Below, one piece after another: positions 43,840-55,149 of a DNA stretch of 64,000 nucleotides. Below the pieces are notes generated by a model. That model saw only the letters and a program-made list of their open reading frames with translations, did not search any database and had not been told where the DNA came from. The stretch's first letter is position 1. The number at the start of each line of letters is the position of its first letter. The position numbers were made by a program, and so were the translations under genes. The stretch is from NCBI GenBank assembly GCA_018398815.1, contig CM031616.1, forward strand, positions 75,465,369-75,529,368, in the 5' to 3' direction. Source of the DNA: Conus ventricosus. Its lineage: Eukaryota; Mollusca; Gastropoda; Neogastropoda; Conidae.

Positions 43840-43931
<92 letters not shown>

Positions 43932-44640
43932 CACACACACCTCACTCACACACAAATGCTTGCACACTCACGTCCGTGGACTCTAAGTAACGCGCTGGCA
44001 TCACCCCTCCTACCATTGATTGCGCGTTCAGAAATTCTGTTTACTATTACAGAACAACTATTTTCAGATGTTTTATTAATGAAAGTAAGAAGTAAAACGA
44101 TAGGATTTGCATGAAAAGAAACGCAGACGAAATGAAACTCAGAACGTTTAGAAGTGAAAATTGAAAAGTTAGAGAAGGAAAATATGATGGGCCGTTTTTT
44201 TTTTTTTTGTCCGATCATAGTTTTTACAACAACTCCGCTTACGGAGCAAGCTTACCGAAAAACGGTTGGTTAGGTTGGTTGATTAGTGTACCGGTTGGTT
44301 AGGTTGGTTTATAGTGTTCACCTGTACACCGCATAAGCCGATTCGGCGCGGGTAGCCAACCAGTCTCAGAAGAAATTCCGGCTAGTTCACCTACCAGTCC
44401 AGCCAACTCAGGGACTCAGTTCAGTTGTTGTGACAGCCAGGTATTCTGAGTTAGTTAACAAATTTTGTGTCTAAATCGAAATCGTTTTCCCCCACGGTAA
44501 GGCGTTTTAACTTCCGCAGCGCCAGTGACGGTTTTAGTGTTTAAAAAGAAAAGAGAGAAAACGTTCATGGCTTTGCTATGCTTTTCATTTGCTACAGTGT
44601 AGGAGTAAATTATCGTTTAACATCCAGTAGAAAATATTTT
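43138..44640. other. Non-element DNA with microsatellites
   Basis: It contains a TTG/GTT tract near 43266-43296 and a compound (CA)n(CT)n tract at about 43843-43930. A repeated ggttggttaggttggtt motif occurs at 44262-44310. Reading frames across the microsatellite are spurious. No gene or transposon is recognised. Confidence 0.65.
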
Positions 44641-44644
44641 TTTT

Positions 44645-45415
44645 AAATAACCTCTTAAGTCACAAGTGCTGGGGGCCAGTTCTTGGAATGAACCCGCAAG
44701 GGACTAAATTACAATAAACTAATAAATTCTAAGGATAAGTACCAAGCACCGTTCCAGCAACTTACAGAGCAGCTTGTGTCTTAAGAGGTTATTTTTTTTA
44801 ATGTTTTCTACTTTTTACAAGAAAACGTAGCTTGTTTTGTTCTTTCATGATTTTCTTTTGCTTCTTACGTGGCACCTTTGGCTTTTTTTTTGAAAACTCA
44901 ACAAACATACTACGGTATTGCACACCAGCCTTTGTCTGGGATAGCATTCTTCTTAAAACCGAAAAGGCAGAGGAGTCGAGTTACCACTTTCCGCGGACAC
45001 TGAGGAGAAACAATCAAATTTGAAAATACCGGTATCTGACCAGGAGTTATATGTTAGCGAGTTTCCTCCCCATTGGAGATTGTCTCCCCTTGGAGACTAT
45101 AAGCTTGCTGAAGGCTCATTTTGAAAAGCAATTTTTGTTCCCCATTCACCCAATTAAGCACATATTGTTAGTTAGGCAGAATTATCTACCACAGCAGATA
45201 TGAATGTTTATCTCCCCTATTTCTTCAATCTAAGACATAAGAGCAAGCTTTGTTTACAGTTGAATATTCCTTGCAGTCATTGCAAACACCAAGCTGCTCT
45301 GTAAGTTCCTGGAATGGTGCTCAGTACTTATCCTTGGAATGTATTAGTTTATTGTAATTTAGTCCCTTGTGGGTTCATTCCAAGAACTGGCCCTCAGTAC
45401 TTATGTCTTAAGAGG
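44645..45415. mobile_element. Foldback element with ~130 bp inverted repeats
   Basis: The left arm (44645-44776) starts aacctcttaag and holds ggccagttcttggaatgaac. The right arm (45285-45415) is its reverse complement and ends cttaagaggtt. The interior has no coding content. Arms differ by scattered substitutions. This suits a non-autonomous DNA element; I could not identify a target duplication. Confidence 0.7.
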
Positions 45416-45869
45416 TTATCTTTTTATATTTTCTACTTTTCACAAGAAAGTGTAGCTTGTTTTGTTCTTTCATGATTTTCATTTGCTTCTTAGGTGGCAC
45501 CTTTGGTTGGTTTGTTGAAAACTCAACAAACATACTACGGTGGGATAGCATTCTTCTTAAAACCGAAAAGGCAGAGGGGTAAATTTACCACTTTCCGCGG
45601 TCACTGAGGAGAAACAATCAGGTTTTGAAATACCCGGTATCTGACCAGGAGTTATATGTTAGTGAGTTTCCACCCCATTGGAGATTGTCTCTCTTTGGAG
45701 ACTATAAGCTTGCTGAAGGCTCATTTTGAGAAGCATTTTTTGTTCCCATTCACCCACTCAAGCACATACTGTTAGGTAGGCAGAATTATCTACCACTGCA
45801 GATATGAATGCTTATCTCCCCCTATTTCTTTAATCTAAGACATCAGAGCAAGCTTTGTTTATAATTGAA
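45408..45869. repeat. Second, partial copy of the foldback interior
   Basis: The segment repeats 44780-45265 in direct orientation with about 20 bases missing in the middle (tattgcacaccagcctttgtc). It starts at the right arm of the first copy, so the two share an arm. Confidence 0.8.
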
Positions 45870-46016
45870 TCGCAACGCGCTCGAAACAAATTTGTAGATC
45901 ACTTCTTTTAAAACCTTATTTTAACAAATGTTGCTCCCAAGGGGTTGAGCACTCTAACAATCGTTTTGGGTATTTTAATCACATTGATCTATATTATATA
46001 TATATATTATATATAT

Positions 46017-46060
<44 letters not shown>

Positions 46061-46157
46061 ATAAATCAGTATATTTAAAATGCCTAACACAATTTTTTGA
46101 CAGCGCAACACGCTCGAAACAAATTTGTAGATAGTTTTAAATTCATCTTTTAACTTG
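45870..46157. repeat. AT satellite block flanked by a short direct repeat
   Basis: A (TA)n-rich tract (about 45992-46066) lies between two copies of cgctcgaaacaaatttgtag (45880 and 46111 regions). Part of the block (about 45895-46060) reappears reverse-complemented at 63848-64000. Confidence 0.85.
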
Positions 46158-47157
46158 NNNNNNNNNNNNNNNNNNNNNNNNNNNNNNNNNNNNNNNNNNN
46201 NNNNNNNNNNNNNNNNNNNNNNNNNNNNNNNNNNNNNNNNNNNNNNNNNNNNNNNNNNNNNNNNNNNNNNNNNNNNNNNNNNNNNNNNNNNNNNNNNNNN
46301 NNNNNNNNNNNNNNNNNNNNNNNNNNNNNNNNNNNNNNNNNNNNNNNNNNNNNNNNNNNNNNNNNNNNNNNNNNNNNNNNNNNNNNNNNNNNNNNNNNNN
46401 NNNNNNNNNNNNNNNNNNNNNNNNNNNNNNNNNNNNNNNNNNNNNNNNNNNNNNNNNNNNNNNNNNNNNNNNNNNNNNNNNNNNNNNNNNNNNNNNNNNN
46501 NNNNNNNNNNNNNNNNNNNNNNNNNNNNNNNNNNNNNNNNNNNNNNNNNNNNNNNNNNNNNNNNNNNNNNNNNNNNNNNNNNNNNNNNNNNNNNNNNNNN
46601 NNNNNNNNNNNNNNNNNNNNNNNNNNNNNNNNNNNNNNNNNNNNNNNNNNNNNNNNNNNNNNNNNNNNNNNNNNNNNNNNNNNNNNNNNNNNNNNNNNNN
46701 NNNNNNNNNNNNNNNNNNNNNNNNNNNNNNNNNNNNNNNNNNNNNNNNNNNNNNNNNNNNNNNNNNNNNNNNNNNNNNNNNNNNNNNNNNNNNNNNNNNN
46801 NNNNNNNNNNNNNNNNNNNNNNNNNNNNNNNNNNNNNNNNNNNNNNNNNNNNNNNNNNNNNNNNNNNNNNNNNNNNNNNNNNNNNNNNNNNNNNNNNNNN
46901 NNNNNNNNNNNNNNNNNNNNNNNNNNNNNNNNNNNNNNNNNNNNNNNNNNNNNNNNNNNNNNNNNNNNNNNNNNNNNNNNNNNNNNNNNNNNNNNNNNNN
47001 NNNNNNNNNNNNNNNNNNNNNNNNNNNNNNNNNNNNNNNNNNNNNNNNNNNNNNNNNNNNNNNNNNNNNNNNNNNNNNNNNNNNNNNNNNNNNNNNNNNN
47101 NNNNNNNNNNNNNNNNNNNNNNNNNNNNNNNNNNNNNNNNNNNNNNNNNNNNNNNNN
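46158..47157. other. Assembly gap (1000 N)
   Basis: Exactly 1000 Ns. It lies just outside the surviving left inverted repeat of copy 4, so the missing hairpin may have been lost here. Confidence 0.99.
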
Positions 47158-47206
47158 ATCGCCTAAAAGTTTGAAACTTCGATTATTATTCTCGACAATA
47201 ACTAAT

Positions 47207-47303
47207 ACAAAATAACGATTATCTACAAACAAACATACTGTGTAGGATTATCCGTTTTCAATACTAATTTACTAAACTTTTCAGATTTCAGTTTTTGTTT
47301 AAT
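47207..47303 (-). repeat. Inner part of left inverted repeat, copy 4
   Basis: The segment matches the ATPase 3' end (stop and last ~25 codons, minus strand) plus the adjacent AT-rich repeat. The hairpin that should lie at about 47100-47200 is replaced by unrelated sequence and a gap. Confidence 0.75.
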
Positions 47304-47450
47304 AGGGTCGTTTGGCCTAGTTCGCTGCTGTGCTTTGCAGGTCAAGTGATCACACAGGGTCGTTTTGGCCTAGTTCGCTGCTGTGCTTTGCAGGTCAAGT
47401 GATCACACAGGGTCGTTTTGGCCTAGTTTGCTGCTACACCCTGCAGCCCT
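47304..47450. repeat. 52 bp tandem repeat, three units
   Basis: Units start with agggtcgttt at 47304, 47356 and 47409 and contain ggcctagttcgctgctgtgc and ggtcaagtgatcacac. A related single unit lies in copy 3 near 41283. It is subterminal and non-coding. Confidence 0.85.
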
Positions 47451-47880
47451 TTTGCTGCTAAAAAGTACACGACTCATTCACATTAACAGTTAGAGCAACA
47501 GTATATATAAACCCAACACATTGAAAGCTTTCACAATTCTATGGTGTCCAGTGTAAAATGTTGATAAAGTTGTTTTTTATTTAAGTAGAATATTTTTAAA
47601 GACCAAACAACAACTGTATCTTACATTACTCTTTAGTCACTAGTTTGTTCAATATTTATATTAAATACTTTAGCATATTAAATATAAAAATATAGATTTT
47701 AACAATTAATTCTCTCTCAGAGAACTACGAATAAAAAACTATTAAAGGGAGACAATTACGGGCCCGCTGAGAGCACTAACAGTCGTGTGCCAGCAAAGCC
47801 ACTAATTGCCGCTCTGGGGATCGCCTTACCTGTCCGACGTTGCCGCGTGTTCTGTTAATTTATGGTTAGACTGGTTATAG
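47451..47880. other. Subterminal spacer of copy 4, no gene recognised
   Basis: AT-rich DNA, with a TATA-like tatatataaac near 47501 and an agagaactac stretch near 47719 that faintly recalls an element tip but has no palindrome. No coding content is visible. Confidence 0.5.
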
Positions 47881-48049
47881 ACTGTTTGAGGGAACGCAGA
47901 CACTATTTATTATAGATGACTGTTTGGCAGAAAGAGACATAGTAAAAAAGAAACACTTTGGCAAAACTAGCCTTCAGCGGAGACATGTTGGAATAAGTGT
48001 GTGGATTTTATGTCAAAAATATAACTCCGTTTTAAAAGACTTTAGAGAA
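47881..48049 (+). pseudogene. Isolated fragment of the ATPase gene
   Basis: About 170 bp match the middle of the ATPase, from FEGTQTLFIIDDC to VLKDFRE, with indels. It is in the same direction as the true ATPase of this copy but 13 kb away at the opposite end. It begins and ends abruptly in unrelated DNA. The following 48050-48265 bases show two similar GC-rich motifs (ggcgcc...gcaattttgtg) and no gene. Confidence 0.8.
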
Positions 48050-48269
48050 TATATATTCACTGGCACGCGGCGCCGCCCGGCTATGCAATTTTGTGTAATT
48101 TGACGCGGGCTGATTTGCGTTGGCTGGGCGCCTACTAGTAAAGTGACAAATGCGGCGCCCCAGCTCTGCAATTTTGTGATAAGCTGATAATGAAGGGCTC
48201 ACACAAAGGAAAGCATGTAAGGAAAAAGAATGTAACAATGGATTGTGTTTTTATTTTACGTTTCATCAA

Positions 48270-48490
48270 GTCGCCATAGGTTCTTATTCAAGTCGCTATC
48301 AAGTCGTTCTAAGTTCTTAATCAAGTAACCTCTAAGTTCTTAATCAAGTCACCCCAAGTTCTTAATTAAGTTCTTACTTAAGTCACCTCAAGTTCTTAAT
48401 AAGTTCTTGATTAAGTCACCTCAAGTTCTTAACTCAAGTTGCCTCAAGATTGTAATTAAGTCATCCTCTAAGTACAACCAAGTTCTTATT
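48270..48490. repeat. Subterminal minisatellite, copy 4
   Basis: Units such as aagttcttaatcaagtcacc form an irregular array, the reverse complement of the array at 40910-41165. Confidence 0.85.
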
Positions 48491-48527
48491 CAAGTTATCT
48501 TATAATTGTCAAAAAAAACAATACAAT

Positions 48528-48770
48528 CTATGTTTTTGTCTTAAATAGTAGATGTCTAATATAGTACACACACGCCTCAAAAAACGCGTCATCACTGAGG
48601 ATGTTTTGCTCAGCGTCCTCTGCGCAAGATCGGTCAGCATAGATCTTAATGAAGTTCTTACATCCCAAGCAACTGCATTGATTACAATTCTGGTCTATGG
48701 AAATGTCTTTTATAGACTCCATGTCTTTATTTATTGACTCCATCATTTTAAACAAATAATAATCTATCAT
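48528..48770 (-). CDS. Small Cys-containing protein, intact in copy 4
   Basis: Intact 80 codons starting MIDYYLFKMMESINK. Four cysteines cluster at about residues 29-37 (CNQCSCLGC), and one more lies near 49 and another near 67. The arrangement could bind a metal, but no named domain fits. It is acidic overall. It is the last gene before the minisatellite, co-directional with the next gene. Function unknown. Confidence 0.65.
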   Translation of the reverse strand: MIDYYLFKMMESINKDMESIKDISIDQNCNQCSCLGCKNFIKIYADRSCAEDAEQNILSDDAFFEACVYYIRHLLFKTKT

Positions 48771-48813
48771 GATCTATTTTTATTAAAAAATTTAAAATTA
48801 AGTTCTTAAAATA

Positions 48814-49265
48814 TTATTGCATTTCAAATGGATCAAAATGATTTTTTGTTGTTGGCGGTTCTGGCATACTTTTGTGTTCGGCTTCTGTATTTAGTGGTGG
48901 AGATTGTTTGGGCTCTTGTTTTTGTCGCCATTGTTTATATATTTTATAACCGTAATAACCGCCCCCAGCAGCAGCAAGGGCACCAAAAATTACAACAGTT
49001 TTAAGTTCAATATTCCATGAAGACTTTGGTGCTGTAGGTCTTGAATCACATGGAGTTTTTATAGCTGGCATTGAATCAACTTGTTCTGGCGTTGGCGGTG
49101 TTATGTTTTCATGATGAGTTATATTCTGTGATTGTAACATTAATTTTTTTGTTTGTTCCACTCTGCTAATCTTTTTCCTGCTGCAACGCGCCCAGGCTTT
49201 TTACTGGTTACATTCTCCACCGGATTCAATGTTTTCTGATTCTGCTGATTTTCTGGCTCGGTCAT
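48814..49265 (-). pseudogene. Basic single-span membrane protein, copy 4 (one frameshift)
   Basis: The likely start is the ATG at 49265 (MTEPENQQN). A basic block GRVAAGKRLAEWNKQ follows, then one base is off in the A-run near 49147, after which 115 codons are open. The second part has a membrane helix at WNIELKTVVIFGALAAAGGG and a Gln/Lys/Pro-rich tail. Small proteins with a GR-AAGKRLAE block plus a membrane helix recur in invertebrate elements of this kind, by my recollection; their role is unknown. Confidence 0.65.
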
Positions 49266-49291
49266 TTTGAAGGGTAACAAAATCTATATGA

Positions 49292-49710
49292 TTAAAAGTA
49301 ATTAAATGTTCCAAATCTGTAATATAGATCACATCCTAGAGACTCTAATGACTTAGTTAAAACTGGATCCTGCGTTAAATCATACATAAAGTCTTGTTCA
49401 GAATCAATGGGAGCAAATCTACTGACTAGTTTAGTGTACAAACTAAGAACCGTTTGCCCAACACTTTTTACCATTCTCGATCCTAGTTGCGCTTCATACC
49501 TGTTATGATACTTTACAATGTCTTGTGGCGACAACTGTTGAATCTGTTCTATGCTGAATTCATTTCCGAGGAACTGTTTTGTTTTCCCACATGCTCCCAA
49601 AGAATACAGCCTCTCCTTTTTGGGCATAATAGCTTGGTCATCAACTTCTTCATTTGTAAGTCCAAGGCGGTTTAGGCCGCTCTGTAGCTCTAGCAATCAT
49701 CGGTGTTCAT
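49292..49710 (-). pseudogene. 134-residue family unknown, copy 4
   Basis: It is open from about 49696 to 49292; the natural ATG is probably at 49710, followed by an in-frame stop or shift a few codons later. The body has a helical LSPQDIVKYHNRYEAQLGSR segment and a C-terminal block with PIDSEQDFMYDLTQDP. No membrane segment. It lies 35 bp from the divergent gene at 49746. Function unknown; the family is kept in copies 3 and 4. Confidence 0.6.
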
Positions 49711-49745
49711 GTTTTTTATTAATTATAATTATTTTATTTTTTAAA

Positions 49746-49995
49746 ATGAGCACCGAAAAAACTGTCGCCAACCTTGTATACCATTCTGCTGTTATTGGAG
49801 GCCTAAGTGTAGGATACACGATGCTTGGTAAAAGCCTTTTAAAAAATAAAACCGGCAGATCTTGGCAAACTAGACTTTGAAGACTCAGCAAAACTGATTG
49901 CTGTTATTACAGCTTCGTTTGCTACGAAAGATTTTCTAGTTAAGCAAGGAATAATTCCTGATAGTATTAAATATGTAAAAAAAATACATTTATAA
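49746..49995 (+). pseudogene. Small membrane protein (83-residue family), copy 4 (frameshift)
   Basis: From MSTEKTVANLVYHSA the first 38 codons hold a hydrophobic segment (AVIGGLSVGYTMLG). A base change near 49855 shifts the frame; the second half codes KLIAVITASFATKDFLVKQG and stops at 49995. The next ATG is 4 bp later. Likely two membrane helices. Function unknown. Confidence 0.65.
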
Positions 49996-49998
49996 AAA

Positions 49999-50406
49999 AT
50001 GGCTTCACTCGTAATGATGATAGGTGGCGCTGTGGTTAATGCGCTTGCTTTTAGCGGAAGTAATTACGCATTTAGTAAACTGCGGGATGACGGCGAGAGA
50101 AAAAGACATAACAAAGCTGTGGAGAAACTAGCCGCAGCACAAGATCGCTATGAAAAGCAGAGAATTGAGCAGTTAGATTTTATTAATAACAAACTGAAAA
50201 AACAGGGGCATGCAGCTTACACATTTAAAGATGTTGATCAAGCGATAAAAGAATATTATCTTGTAACAGGCAAGCCAATCGAGACATTGCCCCCGCCAAA
50301 ATTCAGTGACTTTTATCATCCATCAGAAAAACAAAAGATGCAAGAAATCGCGTTTATTGCCGTTGGTATGACCGTTGTGTATTTTGTTGCGCATAATATT
50401 GGCTGA
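49999..50406 (+). CDS. Small membrane protein with coiled coil, 135 residues, intact
   Basis: Intact. An N-terminal hydrophobic segment (VMMIGGAVVNALAFSG) is followed by a charged coiled coil (residues about 28-65), a QAIKEYYLVTG block, a short Pro-rich linker and a C-terminal membrane helix (EIAFIAVGMTVVYFVAHNIG). It lies 6 bp before the integrase ATG and in the same direction, so the pair may share a transcript. Proteins of this design recur beside integrases in related invertebrate elements, by recollection. The function is not known. Confidence 0.75.
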   Translation: MASLVMMIGGAVVNALAFSGSNYAFSKLRDDGERKRHNKAVEKLAAAQDRYEKQRIEQLDFINNKLKKQGHAAYTFKDVDQAIKEYYLVTGKPIETLPPPKFSDFYHPSEKQKMQEIAFIAVGMTVVYFVAHNIG

Positions 50407-50412
50407 ATAAAA

Positions 50413-51367
50413 ATGAACAAAATCTATTATTCGCCTAAAGGATATTGGAAGGGAATAACGGCAATTAAAAAGCTAAGCCAAGCAGCGGGAGTTAGCGAAC
50501 AAACAGCAAAAGAATGGTTATCTAAACAAGCGATTTGGCAAATTTATTTACCTGCACCTAGACGAATACAGAGGCCACACTTTGTGAATACAATACCGAA
50601 CGACACCCATCAAATGGACCTTCTATATTACCCCATGATACGATTAGACGAAAAAGATTTAAGTACGCACTTACAGTCATTGACATAGCTTCAAGATACA
50701 AAGATGGGGAAAACCATTAACACAAAAGAGTGCTTCTGCTGTTGCTGTTGCTATACAACTAATATATCAACGAGGCCCGTTAACTTATCCTCGCATGATT
50801 CAATTTGATGATGGAAAAGAATTTAAAGGCCGAGTGAATCAATTATTGTTAAAACATAGAGTTACCATTAAAAGAGGCATTCCAGGAGTTCACAGATCAC
50901 AGGCTTTAGTTGAAAACTTTAACAAACAGTTAGCTGAAAGACTTTTCTCCTACCAGTATCACAGAGAGCTTATTGACAATTCTCGCAACACAGAATGGGT
51001 TAGAAGACTGCCTCAGTTTTGCGCGCAATGAATAATGAAGAATTTAAAGGGCTAAAACCAGTACAAGCAATCAAAAAACAAATAATAAATGTTGCTGAAG
51101 GAGAGTCTTCATCCAGCAAACTATTACCGTTTGGTTTAAAAGTAAGGTAACCTTTATTTACCGGGGGAAGCAGAAGGGGACACTCGCATCAAGGCAACGG
51201 ATCCAGTTTGGAGTGTTGATCCGTATGAAATAAAAAGAATTGTAAAAATGAATCCGCCCGTGTATTATTTACGAGAAACTGACACAACAAAACAACCAGC
51301 TCCTCAAAGATCTTTTGTGAAGGAAGAACTGCAGATAATCCCACCAGACACAGTTCCGGTTGCTTAA
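50413..51367 (+). pseudogene. INT: Retroviral-type (rve) integrase, copy 4 (two frameshifts)
   Basis: About 315 codons. The N-terminal HTH-like block (KKLSQAAGVSEQTAKEWL) is followed by the catalytic core: first Asp in HQMDLLYYP, second Asp in IQFDDGKEF and Glu in QALVENFNKQLAERLF. A C-terminal all-beta region ends at PPDTVPVA. Frames break near 50670-50705 and near 51025 and 51145. This DDE enzyme inserts Polinton-type elements with 6 bp target duplications. It probably acts on the AG...CT tips seen here. Confidence 0.85.
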
Positions 51368-51397
51368 TTAATTTACATAAATATATTTGAGTTTAAA

Positions 51398-51703
51398 ATG
51401 GAGAAGGAAGCACAGAATGAAACAAGAATGATAAAGGAAAAGACCTCCGAATTGATACGGGAATTATTTGATTTGAGTTCTGCTATTAGTGCAACATTTG
51501 CGAGGATTCATCAGCACATGGCAATTTCATCAAGATCACCCACAACCCAAAATCCCAAATTATCAAACATGGGGGAAAGAATATCTTGAAATAATAAAAA
51601 AAAGTCCGGGCACATCAAGCAAACGTGAGAAAAAATTTGTCTGAATTGGAGGATGATATGATTGATCTTATAGATAAAGTTAGGAAGAATGTATATAATT
51701 ATG
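51398..51703 (+). pseudogene. Small helical protein, copy 4 (frameshifted)
   Basis: It starts MEKEAQNETRMIKEKTSE and continues with the helical segment seen in copy 2; it shifts near 51525 and 51590 and ends convergently with polB, overlapping its stop by a few bases. Function unknown. Confidence 0.55.
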
Positions 51704-54700
51704 CCGTTCTCCAATGCCCGATTGCATATGAAAACTCTGGATTAACAAATACTCGTTTTGTGTTTGTTCTATCTAATGACTTCTTTGTTACAACCGTTGT
51801 GTTGATCTTATGTAGATTAGATCGCAGTTTTACGTTGACATGATGAAAAGTCTTATTGTCAAACAATGCTTCTTTATAGTTGTCATGCGATATGTTTGAC
51901 TGCACAACACTGCGAGATATTCCTTTTGCTTTTTTGATAGTTTTCTCCTGGCTCGAAATACTGTACATTTTTGACCTTAACCCAACAAACTCCTTGATCA
52001 CCTTTCCAGATAATTCATCCTTCATCTTTCCTAAAACCTTCTTGTTAACGGTTGAATGCAAAGGCGAATCTTTAGGATAATCAGATGTGTCGTACCATCC
52101 CGCATGCCCTTTAGCTACTTCTAATTCCATGTCTTTATAGATGTCTTCAGTAGGGATATCTATAACAAAACTGTCTGTATCTGTGTAAAGCACTTTGGAC
52201 TCTGGATACGAGGGCTTAAAGTAGTCGTAAAGAAATTCTAACATCAAAAGCTTTGATAATTCTAAAACAGTAAACCAATAAATACAGGCTTGTCTAATTT
52301 GACTTTCTTTTTTTTCATCATTATGCCAAAAAGCTGATCATGAAATCTTCTAAAGTCCTGATAATTTGGTTTTGAAGTCAGCTTAATTGCTTCATTCTCT
52401 CTGGTGACCAATCTAACATCTTTGCGCTTGTGCGGATTCTCCATAGTCTTTCCAAAACAGCTGTTGTTCATTAGCTTGAAAAAGTCTTTTTCTGAAGCAT
52501 CTGTGGATTTAGTTCTGAGATCAGTGTTCTTCATTATGTATGGTTTCATGAACTGTTCTTGATCAAAAGCAATTATACGATGAACAGCTGTCAACTTTAA
52601 ACCGTGTCTTAAATAAAATTGCAGAAGTCTGTAATGACAGACATAATTTTTTTTGCCCAGAAGATTAGGCACAAGTTTAGGCGGTTCTGTTTTTGCCATC
52701 TTTAGGCTTTCTGCTGCCAATGGATAGTCATTATGCAGGTCATGGAGTTATGAGGATATTCTAAGTCAACTTCTAGAATGTATCCACGCTGTTGACCCGG
52801 CGTCAAACTGCTCAACCACTTTAATGCTTTTTGAATATTATTCGTATTATCTGTGTACATTTTAAAGTTGCGTATGGAAGTGATTGCGCCATAGCCATCC
52901 ATACAGATTGTTTGCATCTAAATACATGAGATAGTTAGACCTTTTACTGGGATCATAATCGTCCAGGTATTTGTTGTTTGCTTTACAGTAATGATGCGAC
53001 GCCATACTAATTCCTCACGCAATCCGTTTTCAATTCATCTGAATCATTGGTAGGTCAGACAATAAATCAATCTGTACTCCAGTATATTTTAAGAAAGCGT
53101 CCCAACTCATCCCAGGCGCAGAAATGTAATGCACGGGATCCAGGCTATAATGTTTCATGCAGGTCTTCCTATAATTTTCAAAGACGTCCGCCAACAAACA
53201 TACATCTGCCATCAAGTATGAATCATGATAGTCTCCCATTGTTTTACACTCTAACTTCTGCCACGCATCTTGGGCATACTGGTAATCGGAGTCACTGATG
53301 TCCTTTCCTCTAAGACTAGAAAAGAACGCGCCTTTAGGCGGAAGTGTGTCTTCGTCAAACCTTTCCCAACTGTTCATGTATTCATAAGGGTAAACGCCCT
53401 TCTAACGAGGTTGGGTCAAAATATTCTTCGTTATTGGGCAGGACTTTAAGGACATAGCTAGTGACTCTAATGATCCCATCATGTGCTGCATAGAGTCATA
53501 AAAAGACATGTTATTTAAAGTGAAACACATGTACTTTTCTGATGACTGTGCAATGCATGACACCCTAAAGGCGTCGGTTACTGCTTGCATTATAAGGTGA
53601 GAGTCGTAACCCCGCAAGTTATGAAAGAATACAGGCAGCTTCCATGTCTTTTGTTCAAACTTTAGTTGAAGATTGCATTTACTGTGCGCTGCTCCTCTGA
53701 ACTTTCCGCTGATGTGATCATGGTCTCTTACTTTCGGATTCGCTGCGTCTAAGGAGAGGCCGGCGGCAATAAAGGCCGCCCCACAAATCCAACAGTGAGT
53801 GGCTGAGTCATACTGTTGTTGGTCTTCGGGCGTCATTATGATTTCAGATAAATTCAGTTTATTAGAACAGTTATTACGCACTTGCTGCATGCGTTTTAAG
53901 AAGTATTTTGCAGGATCAGGCCCTCTATATAATTCTGGCGTTGAATGAGCGCCATCCGACCTGACAACAATGAAAGCAAATGAACAAATCTGGTGATTAC
54001 TCTTTTTGTCTGTTTTTGGAAGTTTCTGTGGGGTTGGTCCTTCATAAGGAACAATAAGCGACTCGAAGTCTGCGTAAACAACATATGGAGAATTTTGCAT
54101 CCATTTCCAGTTCTTAAAACTAACTTTACTGCCTTCTGGAGGCGTAATTAGTTCTGTATTACAGTCAACTGGGCCGATACAATGTTTCTTATGTTCGCTT
54201 GCGGCTTGAACAGATGGTATTCTTGTTAAACATTTTCTGCAGAATTCTTGTTTATGGTAATGCTTTGAAGTATGCCGCAATAATCTACTCATTGTGCGTA
54301 TCATGTGTAATGTGGTAGCCCCGCTGGTGAAAACATCAGTAGTAAGTCCACATGATTTTTGTCTGGCTCGCCAATCGTTGGACTGTTCTTGGACACTCTG
54401 ATGGGCTGTAGATTTGTTTCCTCATCCATGTGTAGATATTAACAGTTATTGGTTTGTTTTGTTCTTCAAACTGATCAATTTGATCTACACTGACGGGAAA
54501 GGATATTCCATTGAAGTTAAGATCATTGATGTAAGGCTGATAGTTAGACACTCTCTCTGCGTTTTTGCGGGCGTAGTGCAGCCTCGCGAGAACACACCAC
54601 ATGAAACATTTGTTGTCTGTATTCTTTATGTTTAAAAACTGCTCTTTTCGCTACCAATGCTGGGGGCAGCAGAATGTAAGACTTGCCTACAATCGGCGCA

Positions 54701-55099
54701 TACTTAGCCTGTTTTAATCTGATCTCTAAGACTTCGCCCTCTGACAACCAGAGCCTCTCATTTTGGCTTCTTCAGCGGCCAACATCAAACTGTGTAAGCA
54801 GTTCGTCTGCCCAACCAGGTGTTAAGTCATTATGAGAAAGAATAGTCTGCTGTTTAGTTGAGACCCAGACTTCTAGATTTTCTTCATTTATTGTTATATA
54901 GTCGATTTAAAACAGCTAACATTACTTTAACTGGCGGGTCTATGTTAGTTTACCTGGAACTTGAGAAATTGCATGACCAACACTTGCCCGTACGTTTGCT
55001 GGATCAATGACTTCTAAATTAATATCATTCAGTGCTCTTGATAAAATCTTCTTGCATTGCTTCAAACAATTCGTCTGGACCTTCATATATCTTATCCAT
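51699..55099 (-). pseudogene. POLB: Family B DNA polymerase, copy 4 (about eight frameshifts)
   Basis: All key motifs can be read in pieces: exonuclease YADFESL and HNLRGYDSH in a 300-codon block (53402-54304), the ADVCLLADVF block, motif B NNSCFGKTMEN and motif [12 protein letters not shown] in 51699-52720. The motif A stretch near 52910 is damaged. In the Zn/HNH-like insert this copy has about six extra codons (AAFIAAG) between the CxxC pair and RDHDH. The gene ends convergently with the small helical gene. Confidence 0.82.
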
Positions 55100-55149
55100 G
55101 CTGAGTTTCTTTTCTAACTCAAAATTATTTATTTAAATCAAAAAAATAA

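Noticed and set aside
43677..44114. 145-codon frame with HTHTHT and LSLSLS runs
   Set aside because: The frame is a translation of the CA/CT microsatellite with non-conserved flanks.
47719..47760. Agagaactac motif as the lost left tip of copy 4
   Set aside because: No palindromic partner arm or following inverted-repeat sequence is present.
47158..48240. tRNA or rRNA genes in subterminal spacers
   Set aside because: No cloverleaf with A and B box motifs was found on either strand.
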